Shown here piece after piece: positions 12,788 to 23,206 of a stretch of DNA of 64,000 bases. Position 1 is the stretch's first letter. Each line of letters opens with the position of its first letter. Under the pieces are notes generated by a model, which was not told the DNA's origin, did not search any database, and was given only the letters and a program-made list of their open reading frames with translations. The DNA lies in assembly GCF_050948215.1 (NCBI RefSeq), contig NC_135158.1:11207822-11271821 (forward strand). Reading direction: 5' to 3'. The stretch is from Halictus rubicundus. Taxonomy: Eukaryota > Arthropoda > Insecta > Hymenoptera > Halictidae. The translations under genes were made by a program, and so were the position numbers.

Positions 12788-14751
12788 AAACTCTGTAGGA
12801 ATTATTGAAATAAAATTGCTAAAGTAAGGCTCTTCTATCAGACAAATTGAATAAGTTAATAGGAATAATGTTTTGGGCGTGAAAAAAATATACCTAGACA
12901 GAATTTGAAGAATGGAAAAAGAAATTGTATAATGGCAGCAATTACTTAGCTTTTTACAGCGCGAGTAAGAACGGCTCAAAAAGTGGATTCATAGCGAACC
13001 GCCATAATGCGAACGCAGTGAAACAATGTGCCTTTTCAAGAGCATGAACCCGGAAATCTTGTGTCGGCGAGCATAGTTTCTGGGCGAGTTCCACATGGTC
13101 GTGGCACTGACCCCTTGCAACGCAGCTCCCCTTGGTATATGACTCTGCATGTACAAAGAAAAAGTTTTGGGGTTGCCACGTACGTTTCCACCCCACTGCG
13201 TTCTTTCCCCAGCATTCTTATGTTATGGCAGGCAGTGCATAATGAAAAAAAGAGTAGCGAATACGAAGACAGATGGTTATGATGCGCGTCCATGGTGTAT
13301 ACCTCTGTTAACCAGCAGATTATCAAACTTCCGACGTAACCACGTGCCTCCTGCACCATAAAATACAGACTCGCAATACCAGTAATTTTATATTGTAATC
13401 TATAACCATCTGCAATTTTTACAATTCCTTCTCTCAATTGTCTGACAGAAAAGTTTGCACGAAAGGCAATTTTTAACGGTGTGAAGCCTCTCGCGTAATA
13501 AAGTAGACACTTATAACAGGTGTGATTAGGCGATTCTCTCGAGAAGTACTCGTTATTTGAAACTATGTTTCGTACGAATCTTTTTCTGATTCGAGTACAC
13601 TTTTATTTCTGGGGTTATTAAATTTTAACATACTCTTCAGAGTCGGTACAACAGACGTCGTCCCTGAAGGGTCGGAAAGGATACGCCATTTTCGATCGGT
13701 TGATACAAATCTGAATCATGCATATGCGGGTCACGAGAGCGAGAAGAAAGATTGGAAAAGAGAAATTTCCGAAACAGTTTTGCCATAACACATAGGGCTG
13801 ACGCGCCGGCAGTTTCGAAGTGACGAAAGGGGGAGGGGGCAGGGGATTCTCGAAGAGAAAACAGCCGGCTAAAAGAGCGGGAAAGAGAGGGAGGAGAATT
13901 TGGTGGGATGGAGAGAGGGGATCAGAGTACAGTCCCGTGTCCCCCGCGTCATGAATCATGCATTCTCATCCCCTAGGAACGAACTGGAGCGCTCTGCGGT
14001 AGCGCGATCCGTCCAACAAATAAACAATGTTATTTGTTCTCTGGGATCTCGACCCATTCGCAGTCGTCCAAAAGACTTCGTGAGGATGGTACGGAAGGTC
14101 GAACTCTGGAATTCCACATTTTCGCAAACCAAAACGTTTGGGTAGGGCAACCGGAGCAGGAGGGGGAGAAACGATATCCCCCCTTTTCCCTTGCTACGTT
14201 TCTACTTCGCGTCCCCCACCCTCCCTGTTTTTCGGTCTTATTTTGGCTACTGCTGTTCCGCGTCACCGTTTCCCACTCGCCACTTTTATTTTATGACAAT
14301 CTGTCTTGTCAACGCCAGAAGAAACTCTCTCAACGAGAACGATCGTAATGTTTCAGCAAGACCGATGAGCCAACGCCGGCCAAATTACACTCGAATAACG
14401 ATTCATCCTCTGCTTCCTGATCCTGTGCGTATCATTTGCGTCTTCGTCTTCACCGGCTCCCACTTTTGACAGTTACAAATATGTATTTTCATAGTACAGC
14501 GGGCTCTCGATTATCCGGATTTAATCCGATTTTAAATTGAATTGTCAAAGTGAGAATTTTCACCTTTACGCAAGCCACGGCGGTGCATACTTTGGAAAAA
14601 CAGTTTTGGTATGCAAAATTCCTGACAGCATCTTATTATGTAGCAGGTTTTAATGTTCTGTACTCTTTAAGTGAACCACAATGATATGATTATTGTGGGA
14701 AAGTATTAACTAATTACATTGCTAATTTCTACGTTTTTCTTTCTGTTCCAG

Positions 14752-14800
14752 ATGAACCGTCCTATTCAAGTGAAGCCGGCGGACAGTGAAAACCGCGGAG
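14752..14800 (+). CDS. bru3: CELF linker exon, RRM1-RRM2 junction (49 nt)
   Basis: Seen: a pyrimidine-rich acceptor (TTTTTCTTTCTGTTCCAG) precedes ATGAACCGTCC, and the exon ends GCGGAG before the donor GTGAGA. It encodes MNRPIQVKPADSENRG plus one base, entering in phase 0 and leaving in phase 1. Known: the end of RRM1 beta-4 and the start of the linker in CELF proteins read MNRPIQVKPADSE and are carried on an exon of exactly 49 nt in vertebrate genes. The ATG is an internal methionine in the canonical protein, not a start. Neighbours: it joins the exon at 23040, its last G completing the GAC (Asp) codon of DRKLF. The upstream 83-nt RRM1 exon was not found. Confidence is very high because length, phase and peptide all agree. 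Confidence 0.95.
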
Positions 14801-14962
14801 GTGAGAACAGGCGAACGTACCAGTATAATTATATATCATCATCGAATACCGTTAATAAGACGAAATTTGAACTTATCTTGTGTGTCGAGGAACTGAAATA
14901 TTGTAAACGATTGTTACTAACCTTACGTCAAGTCTTCAATTTACGAAAAAAAAACAAGAAAA

Positions 14963-15029
14963 ACTGAATTTTTTAAATTCAGTGTCCAATACGTTAACCG
15001 TCTAATGAATGACGATTCATTACGGTTAA
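14963..15029. repeat. Two adjacent small palindromes downstream of the 49-nt exon
   Basis: The first is ACTGAATTT / AAATTCAGT with a 3-base loop (14963-14983). The second pairs TTAACCGT with ACGGTTAA and AATGAAT with ATTCATT around a GACG loop (14994-15029, one 2-base bulge). They lie 160-230 bases into the intron. They may be RNA hairpins or the core of a tiny TTAA-bounded element. Confidence 0.6.
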
Positions 15030-18000
15030 AAACATTTTCGTGTTCCTAAAATGATTAACAACCGTAATGCATTTATTTCTAAAGGCACCGAATCCGTAAC
15101 AAAGGATCCGCTGTTGACGGAAAGATTCAATAAAATATAGCGGATTTAATGGCGAGCTATGAAATATTTTTATTGAATGGGAAAGCATTCACTGTAACAT
15201 ACAGCAATACTCGTTGACAACCCATACGTAACTTTCAATCGAACAAACACAAAAAAGCACGCCTCGATAAAATTTCGTTTCTGTACAATGCCTGCGCCGT
15301 TTTGGAGTTGTGTACTATTCATTAATTTCGTGTGAACGAAAATCTACCGATATTTTTGCGATCTTACCGCTTTTGCGAGGACCAAGCGTTATAAAACTCG
15401 CGCGCAACAAATGGCTCGAACGAATTGAAAAATGGGATAGTACTCGACCGTGCAGTGTAGGATTTATTATAAAACGTACAAAGTGATGCTTACATTTATT
15501 GATTAACAAATTTATAAATACTTTTCATTTTATTCGATACAATTATCAGTATTGACACGCAAACATTTAAATAATACACATACAGTAATCCCTTATTTAC
15601 CTGTAAAATTTCTTTATTAAATTTTAATATTCACTGTTATTGCAGATATACTTAAATATTTCTATTATTCAATTCACTGCAAGAAACGCCTAATTATTTT
15701 TGTGTTAACAATGGTAAAACTTCACAAAATGTAGTAATTTAAACATAGTAATTTAAAATTGAAACACAAAGAGTAGGCTATACACAGAGACAAATAACGA
15801 AGAGAACTGAAGAATGGGGCAGTTGCGCGAAACTAAATTTAAGTTTATTCAGACTCCGGTTGCTCGTTCTTCTTCGCGTGAACGTTAAAATTATGGTCGC
15901 GTAAATGTCGGAATCGGGATATTGGCTTTGTGCGATCAATTGAGTTTGATCCATCTATGGTGTTCAAGGAGAAGCGCCAAAGAAGGAGAAAAGCGGGTTA
16001 CGGGGCGGAGCAAGAGAAATGGATGAGGGGGCCCGTAATTCATATGCTAATCTCGCGTAGATGCCATTGTAATCTCCGGTCGGCTGTCTCAGTGTGACCC
16101 CACAAAGCCTCTGTTTGACGTAACTATAGGACGAGCGATCTAAACCTGAACACTGTCACTGCCGCTGCTTCCACTGTTCCAGACGGTATACGTGTGCACG
16201 TAAATAGAATTTTACAGTGACAAAATTTACCAACGAAATTGTTAAAGACACGTGCATAGAGGAGACAGAGACTATGGTATTTTGGTAAAAATTCGGCAGA
16301 GTCGAAATCGTCGGTAGATTACGGTAACATTCTGCATACAACGTTGATCATAGAAAAATAAACTGAGAATAGGGCGTTGTCTCTGAAGGGTTAAAAGACG
16401 AAACGAGAAAACTGTAGAGTAAACATGTCGACCATTTTGTCACGGCTTTCAAGCCTAAGCACGGTCGATTGTCTCGCGAAAGCTACCGGAATTAAGTGTA
16501 CAACGACGGAAACAGATTTGAGAAATACGTATATCTCGCGCGGAAGTTGCTCCCAGCTCAAGGGTAGTGGAAGTTCCTGCGAGTGGATAAGGGTGGCTGC
16601 TATGCCGGAGCTAGTTGAGCAAGTAGATAAGTTTCGATCCCTCGGCGAGTCACCTTGCCTCCACCGCCATCACTCGCCCTACCATGTTCGAGCAGATAAA
16701 CGTATCCTGGGATATCGAGATTCTCGAAGGTTGCCTTCATTGCTGGCAACTTTGAGTTGGTCGACGTGGCACGAACTGCTCCGGGTCCGAAGCTATTGCG
16801 AGAAATCCTTGAGGATTATGAGAGAACGACGTGCTTCTTCGTAGACGGGGAATGATGTCGTCAATAGAACGCCGCGGTATAAAGTTACGTATGGGTCAGA
16901 AATTACGGCGTATTTAACGACCTCTTCCGTCGTTAAGCACGCAAGAATTCGCGCGGAAGTCAGTGTATCGAAGCCGTTTTCTAATCAGTCGATCGGATCA
17001 ATCGCCGCGAGATTGGCAAACGAGAAACACTCGACACGTTTCTGCGACACGACCATGACAAACTCTGTACGACCCTCGTATTTTCTTCATACGATAGGTC
17101 TATTTATGTAGATCACATTGAAAAATTTCTGTGAGACAGAAAAATTGAAATCGTTTCGCGCAAGGCTTCACTCTGCAGTATAACCTCGCTCGTTGCACGA
17201 AACGGGACCGAAAATGTGTGCAACGAAAGAAATAATCATAGTGATTCGTAGTGTCGATCTTTTGTTTCTGCTTAGCGACCATAAGCCCCACCACGAGTAC
17301 CAGAACTTCTACCAACTGGTGGTGGGAGTCGCTGGTACGCAACAAACGAGGTGGCAACGAGCGAGGTTATACTGTACATTGCCTCGCGAACGCCTGGTTC
17401 TCTTGTAAACGTTACAAGGTTAGAACCGTGATTTATTGAAACTTGGTTTTCGTACAATCATCGAGTGCTCGTTCCGTTGTTCGGAAAATTTGGACACTTT
17501 TACCGGGTCTGTTTGTCTCCAAGAGTTAAAGGTAATTATTCGGCTTCGTCCATTAGGATCGATTAAACGGACGTCGGAAGCTGGTGAACGTTGTGTCTTT
17601 CATTTCCATGTGTTCTCCGATATTAGCCCCATTCACCGTTTTAATCGAATTAACGAAGTAATCGCAGGGTGTGAACAAAAACCAATCTAAAAGCGGAACA
17701 AAAGGAGTGGTCGGAGGTGGGAAAGCGGACGAAAGAAAAGGAAATACGGCGTCAAACAGAATGTTCGCTTTGTTCTCGGTGTCCAGTTAGAAGATAATTT
17801 CCCAAGGGTTAATTCCTTCCTTGATTTCTCGGAGAGACCCTGACCGGGAAAAGGAACGCGAAGGGCACGTTAACACTTAGCCTGAGCGACAAAGGTCCAA
17901 TTCCTGGTCCCCACGGTGTCCTGGCACGACAATGGGAACGAACGCTCGATGAAAAGTACTCGGGGCTTAAGGAAGGAGAATTCCCTGTCAAAGAATAGCA

Positions 18001-18840
18001 GAAGGAAGTGTGAGGACGGTTGAAGGACGGAGCGAAAAGGAGCGAAGGGAACGAACCGGTGGAGGGGCGGGGAGAGGGGGTTTGAGAAAGAGCAGGGTGG
18101 ACGAAGGGGTAAGAATCCGTAGAGAACGGGGATGCAACGAGGCTGCAAGTCAGGCGAGAATCTAATTTCCCGAGACAAATCCTTAAATGTGCCCTGGAGC
18201 CTAGCTGGAAGGCGCGAGCCAAGCCACCGGCTGGAATGAGCTCGCGTCTAGCACCCGCGACGACGACCTTTAACTCGGTTCGCCAATTTTGCATCTCCAT
18301 AACCTCGCGAAGACGCGTCATTAAGTTCATTCACGTGGGGAATGCGGTGAATCGAAAGCACGAAACCGTAGCCGCGTTATCCGAGGAATGTAAAATTGTG
18401 ATAAAACGGTTACGCCCGATTGAAATCCTCGCTCGCCCGACACCGCGCAGGAACTTCCGAACTTTCGATTAACGGAAGTGCCCTCGCCTACTCGAAATAT
18501 GTACAATCGTTTTATCAAACGACCGGGGTTTTTCTCGCTGAGCATGTGCAGCGCTAAAAGAATCCGTATTCGCAAATAGTCGTATAACTGCGAACTGAGA
18601 CCCTGAGGATCATTACGGTGTAAGACCTTTTATCAGACCTTCCAAGGGAAGCAACGGAAATATGCTGTACTGTAGTAGTCTAAGAGAAGCTCCTTCACTA
18701 ACAGAAAGCGGCCAATTTGTTTAGGCTCGTGCAGGGAGGGCGTGTATCTAGTCTCGAGGAGATACATATAGTCAACGACGACAACGAATGATGTAATTTT
18801 GGGCCCAATAGCATTTCTTTGTTTCTGTTCTGTATTCCAG

Positions 18841-18912
18841 AGTGCATGATGGACGACGGGAGCACCAGTGCCATCTTCTGGAAGTAGGAGGCACCGGTGG
18901 CGGCCGCTGAAG
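18841..18912 (+). CDS. Candidate stop-containing cassette exon (72 nt)
   Basis: Seen: a strong acceptor (TTTGTTTCTGTTCTGTATTCCAG) is followed by a GC-rich segment ending at GCTGAAG before the donor GTAACT. Spliced after the 49-nt exon (phase 1), the frame would read GECMMDDGSTSAIFWK and then TAG. Its length is a multiple of three, but inclusion would end the protein before RRM2. Inference: it could be a poison or alternative terminal exon. It may also be just a good acceptor by chance; the donor is only moderate, and I know no CELF isoform with this peptide. Confidence 0.2.
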
Positions 18913-19232
18913 GTAACTTCGACTTCCAGGAGATAGCTAGCTTCCTTACAGTACCTCTATTCTTCTTCTTCTCCGCAAATCGGCAGAAGGAGAACCTCTT
19001 TAAGAGAAAAAAGAAAAAACGAATTTTTCTCTCTCATCACGCCATCACCGCTGATTCAGCCAGCACAGCTCGCCGCAAAGTTCATTTTGCTGCTCGCTAG
19101 TGTTTGACCCACGATACCCAGCATTCCTTCACGAACTTTTCTTCTCCTCCCTCGACCACGGTCCAATTTCTAGACCCGTCGCGCGACCAGTATACATATA
19201 CGGGGTGTTTGTCGTTGTAGACCATACGTTCG

Positions 19233-19252
19233 TTTTTTTTTTTTTTTTTTTT
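19233..19252 (+). repeat. T20 homopolymer
   Basis: Twenty T residues, followed by AGACGG. On the other strand it could be the poly(A) tail of a decayed retroposed sequence, but no such body is recognisable. Confidence 0.9.
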
Positions 19253-19343
19253 AGACGGTTGCGTTGATCTAATGAAAAAAGTTGTATATGCAAGACTCAC
19301 CGGTCTTTCAACCCGGTATTAAGAATTTTTGGACAGAAACGCT

Positions 19344-19538
19344 TAGGGGAAGTCACCTGGCGCTGGAGAGCACTTGATGTCGGACGCTAGCGTTTCGTTA
19401 AACAATTTGAATATAAGGAAAAGATGAGAACAGAACAGAAGCAGAGTATTTAATGCAATTTAATGCAAAATAAAGATCTGAAAATCAATCTAATATATTT
19501 TAGAAAAAGATATGTCTGATACCAGGTGAACTCCCCTG
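19344..19538. mobile_element. Short inverted-repeat element, hAT-like ends
   Basis: The left end TAGGGGAAGTCACCTGG (19344-19360) is complementary, with two mismatches, to the right end CCAGGTGAACTCCCCTG (19522-19538). The 195-bp body has no coding capacity. The CAGGGG-type end suggests hAT, but no 8-bp target duplication is visible, so the family call is weak. Confidence 0.45.
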
Positions 19539-20645
19539 ATAGATTTTGTAAAATGTACTGCTTGTACCAAAATAATGGGGAAACCTCAATATTATGCATC
19601 TATAAATAACAGATGTGTAGTCAGTCAATTTTTTATGGTACCGTTAATTAAATCATTCAACTCTGCTTGCAAAAAACAGTACTATTTATCAAAGAAAAGT
19701 TTCTAGATCATTGTGACACGGAGCTAATTTAATATTTTCGCTCCCATTGTCACATGGCGCCCACAATCTTGCAGTTTATTTGAGGATAGTCGAATGAATT
19801 TTATACGTTTTGTTGCCTAAAGTCATAGTTTACAGTGTAATGATTTTCGTCTCGTAAATTGTTTCAATATTTCATAAAGGAGGTACGGGTAAAGATTATA
19901 ACAGACAAGGTGTTAAAGTGGAAAAGAAGAGATTGCTCGCAGCATTTCTTCATTAGATCATCACAAAAGTCGTAAAACTTACAAATTATTTCGGCGATGC
20001 TCTGTACATTCACTTTCGTATGAAAACAGAATCCAAGATTCGAATATCGTTGAACGAACATGCCCTAAATTTTGTCCGCTCACGGGGACTTTGTTGAACT
20101 CGCAAAATTTCTCGCTCTTTGATCGTGGTAAGAAAGCATCCGTATACCGTGTACAGTATCAATTACGGTTTCCCGGGGAATTAATCTTCAATTGTTTGGC
20201 TGTTGCAATCGTGTCACACCGATCTTGCAAAGAAATTGATTTCTCGGCCGTTCGGAATGCGTTCGATTCGTTTATTCGTGGCAAAAGAGCAGCCCCGTTC
20301 GATTCGGTTTCGCGGAATGCGACGCGTCTTTATTAGAAAACCTATCTCCGTTTCGAATACCGTTCTGCTGTTCCTAATCCATTTCATCGGAGAACTCGAA
20401 CATACAGCGTGGTACACTCTATATAAGGTATTACAAACAATGTTGTGCGTGCCCACGTGCGTGAACGTTTACCTAGTAGCCGTCAACTTGTCGTTCGTGT
20501 TTTTGCTCTATTTATTGCGCACCGGCGTTTATCACATTGTTAAAAACTCGTTACAGCGGAATGTGCGTGGACGCTCTTAGATTCCCACGAGCCTCACCTT
20601 TAGCACCCTATAAATTAACACGATGGCGGTCGTCGCATTGTCTAC

Positions 20646-20970
20646 TTAACCCTCGAATGGCACCATATTTAATCAAATTTACTGAGACAGTTTTTGAGTG
20701 CAGAACCTCGATTATCCGAACTGAACGGGGAAACATGACTGTTCGAATGTTGGAACAGTTACTCAATTCTAATGCTAGAGTCAAGTTTGATTAACTTGCA
20801 CATTAAATAGTGTTGCACATAGATTGAGGCATGTTGGGATATTAAAGACTTCAGATACCGGAGGTTCGGATAATCGAGGTCCTACTGTACGTAATTTTAA
20901 ACTGAATCCCCCAAACGTTTCAAATTTTGTTGGGGTCATGAGAGACCCCGGGACACCATTGCAGGGTTAA
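20646..20970. mobile_element. TTAA-type MITE carrying a nested element
   Basis: TTAA at 20646-20649 and 20967-20970 bound the ends TTAACCCTCGAATGGCACC and GACACCATTGCAGGGTTAA, which are imperfect inverted repeats. The interior near the right end has GGGGTC...GACCCC. Most of the middle (20701-20887) is a second element with different ends, so this host copy was itself a target. The ends resemble those of the 3785 family (TTAACCCTTAGCACTCGAATGG). It is piggyBac-like by target site. Confidence 0.65.
20701..20887. mobile_element. pogo/Tigger-like MITE nested in the TTAA element
   Basis: The left end CAGAACCTCGATTATCCGAA (20701-20720) is complementary, apart from a short gap, to the right end TTCGGATAATCGAGGTCCTACTG, which is followed by TA (20888). 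CAGTA...CCTCGATTATCCGAA ends are typical of pogo/Tigger elements of the Tc1-mariner superfamily. The left flank is TG rather than TA. The interior is non-coding. A similar solo end, TACAGCGGGCTCTCGATTATCCGG, starts at 14514. Confidence 0.6.
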
Positions 20971-21184
20971 AGACGCATCCGTGCACGACCAGCTCGAATA
21001 TCAAAGGGTAAAAATCATTATCTCAGAGCGTCTACCGACCGTATGTTGCAGAATAGCTTCCCTTTTTGTTTCGAGGACCGAATATATATCGTTCGTCTCG
21101 TAAGATTATTCATTATCCCGTAATTGATCCCAATTTTTCAACTTTTCACCTTGATCCCTTCGTATGAACAACCTGAAGCGTAAA

Positions 21185-21231
21185 TATTATATATTTATAT
21201 ATGATTATATATTTATATATATATATTATAT
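21185..21231. repeat. AT-rich low-complexity tract
   Basis: Imperfect TATATATTTATATAT repeats lacking longer structure. Confidence 0.8.
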
Positions 21232-23039
21232 CGCTCTTTACAGCTATGACCATAAAATAGTGGCTCGCTCGTTGGATGTGTTGTCTCGTTCGTTGTCGAT
21301 GTGTTTTTTTTATCACCTCTGTAAATATTTTCTGATTATGATGTCAGCTACGTTTATCTTATTCTATTACTTAGATATGATTCTATATAAGAACTTTTTT
21401 ATCCCTGACCACTCCATCATCAGCCGCTCCCAAAACAGCTCTCTCCACGACGACAGATCCTTCCACGCCGTTCCCATTGGCCACATTTCTCTTTCACGTA
21501 GTCCCAGTCGATCTCGCACACCCACGACCATAAATTATCGATATTATACAGGGGTACACGTACACGCGGGATACACACTCAGTGCAGATATTTCTATTTA
21601 CCATCGCCGATTTCATTCTCTTGGAACCATGAATTTGTTACGGTCAAACGAAAAATTGATAACTCGAACACAATTTTGAACAATCCGATCGTATCCGATA
21701 ATTATCGTATTGATACTTCTCGAGATGTTACACGAATAGTCTCGGAACCTTGAGAGTGTGTTGTACGAGTCGCGAATGCACTTAGAATTATTTCTATGTA
21801 TCTCGGAATAATGCAAACTCTTCTTGCCATCGGAACAAGTCACTTTCCTGTGTTGATTTAATCGAAATTTTCCAAATTTTCGCGATAAGTTGAAAACAAT
21901 AATTTTACCTTAAAGACACGGGGTATTTTCGGTTTTGTTCTTCTTTTTAAATCAGTAGAACACGCTTTCAAAGTTCAACGCCTCGTTTTCCAATGAATTG
22001 ACGATCTCACGCAATTAACGATCAAAAAACATGAGAAGCTAATCAGGCCCAAGTATTCTTAACTAAATGAGAAACAACATTACGAACTCGGACCGATTCT
22101 TTCTGTACACCAGTGGCGTGTGACCCTTTATAAGCGATATATTGACCTCAGCACCATGCGGAACACTTGCTGGCAATGTCGTCTACGAATACAATTTTTC
22201 AGTGGTGTAGTTGGCAGAGTTGTGCAAAATCAGGAGATGCCTATCGATCGCAGAAATTGAAATATATAATTAGGTGTTGTGAAATATCATAGTAGACGAC
22301 ATTAACGTCAAGACTTCCGGCCGTAGTTGAGTCGCTTGTACGCCCCATCCGATTTTTACGCGAATACCGTTTTTTCTCCATCTGTTTCTTCGGCTTGTGG
22401 CGTAGGATGTAGGATTGACATTGGTTGAATTATCTTAATTTTCTTTGTTCTCGTTACTTTACTACCTTCTAACTCCCACTGAAATATATTATCGTCACTG
22501 TCACACGTGTACGTCGTGTTATATATTATACAATACTGTTACCGATATTAGTATTACAAATGATACTTTATTCTCCTTGTCATTTTTACGTCCATTTTAT
22601 ATATCCACAATCGGAAACGTATCGATGTATGCATACATATATACATTTCACACGAGTCTAAAGTGCAACCAAAAGAAAAAAGAAAGAAAGATTAAAAGAA
22701 AAAGATAAAATATGTGTAATTGAAGTACGGCCATAACAGGCAGTGTAAATTTTGCATCTAACATAGACATATACATATGTATATATCTATATACATTCGG
22801 AAATATGTAGATATACGTATATATGTATATTTATATACCCTTACCTCCTTCCCCTTAGGATGGTGGATGCTGGTGTAACCGTGTAACTTTGTCGTTCTCG
22901 GTGTTAGCCGCAAAATCTCTTTTTAATGCCTAATAAGCGCTATAAGCGAAACTCCGCTATATCTAAGACAAAGACTAATACATTTTTTTTCGTTTTTTTT
23001 TCTCTGTTCCCTTTATTTCAACACGCGGACGACCCGCAG

Positions 23040-23165
23040 ACAGAAAGCTGTTCGTGGGAATGCTCAGCAAACAGCAAACCGAAGACGATGTCAGAAAGTT
23101 GTTCACTGCCTTTGGCACAATAGAGGAGTGTACCATCCTCCGAGGACCCGACGGCGGTAGCAGAG
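23040..23165 (+). CDS. bru3: CELF RRM2 exon, N-terminal half (126 nt)
   Basis: Seen: a long pyrimidine tract (22981-23018) and the acceptor CCCGCAG precede ACAGAAAGCTGTTC. The exon ends AGCAGAG before the donor GTGAGT. With the G carried over from the 49-nt exon it reads DRKLFVGMLSKQQTEDDVRK and continues to EECTILRGPDGGSR. RNP2 is KLFVGM (beta-1); helix 1 is TEDDVRKLFTAFG; beta-2 is IEECTILRG. It enters and leaves in phase 1; the final G joins GC of the next exon to form the Gly of RNP1. Known: this sequence type is the CELF3-6/bru3 RRM2. Vertebrate counterparts are about 135 nt; this one lacks a few linker codons. A perfect 12-bp stem begins at the third base of the following intron. Confidence 0.96.
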
Positions 23166-23167
23166 GT

Positions 23168-23206
23168 GAGTGATTAATATTTTTATACTATTATTATTAA
23201 TCACTC
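23168..23206 (+). promoter_or_regulatory. Hairpin overlapping the RRM2 exon donor site
   Basis: GAGTGATTAATA (23168-23179) pairs perfectly with TATTAATCACTC (23195-23206) across a 15-base loop. The GT of the donor is at 23166-23167, so the stem uses intron bases +3 to +14 and covers most of the U1-binding site. Inference: it could reduce donor use or hold it in a regulated state. Confidence 0.6.

Larger units (their letters stand above)
199..14751 (+). other. Intron or upstream DNA before the 49-nt exon
   Basis: About 14.5 kb without a recognisable protein gene. It holds a CT microsatellite (231-270), TTAA-flanked elements (1227-1645, 3785-3996), a diverged duplication (8181-8771), a GA microsatellite (11247-11293), a 117-bp tandem duplication (12554-12787) and single repeat ends near 10226 and 13650. 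The missing 83-nt RRM1 exon (conserved core GCAFLTYC, ending LPG) was looked for by eye and not found. In 400-1200, 4000-8180, 8772-11246 and 12788-14751 I see only unannotated AT-rich DNA with GC-rich patches. Open frames such as 3162-3545 (-), 13036-13437 (-) and 13618-13959 (-) match no family I know. Confidence 0.5.
14801..23039 (+). other. CELF intron of 8.2 kb
   Basis: Bounded by the exons at 14752-14800 and 23040-23165. Contents: two adjacent palindromes (14963-15029), a candidate cassette exon (18841-18912), a 20-base T run (19233-19252), a hAT-like element (19344-19538), a nested TTAA/pogo-like pair (20646-20970) and AT-rich DNA (21185-21231 and 22740-22840). The stretches 15030-18840 and 20971-22925 show no recognisable gene. 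The 173-codon minus-strand frame at 17809-18330 lies in GC-rich DNA and looks spurious. Confidence 0.85.

Noticed and set aside
13036..13437. 133-codon minus-strand frame
   Set aside because: It overlaps other frames on both strands, and its composition and motifs match no known protein.
14752..14754. ATG of the 49-nt exon as the translation start of a short protein
   Set aside because: In CELF proteins this Met is internal (MNRPIQVKPADSE), and an acceptor site directly precedes it.
17809..18330. 173-codon minus-strand frame in GC-rich DNA
   Set aside because: It is Pro/Ser/Arg-rich with a shadow frame on the same strand, typical of GC-rich chance frames.
21164..21679. 171-codon plus-strand frame
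   Set aside because: It begins in a TATATAT tract that gives Tyr/Ile/Phe repeats. No domain was seen.
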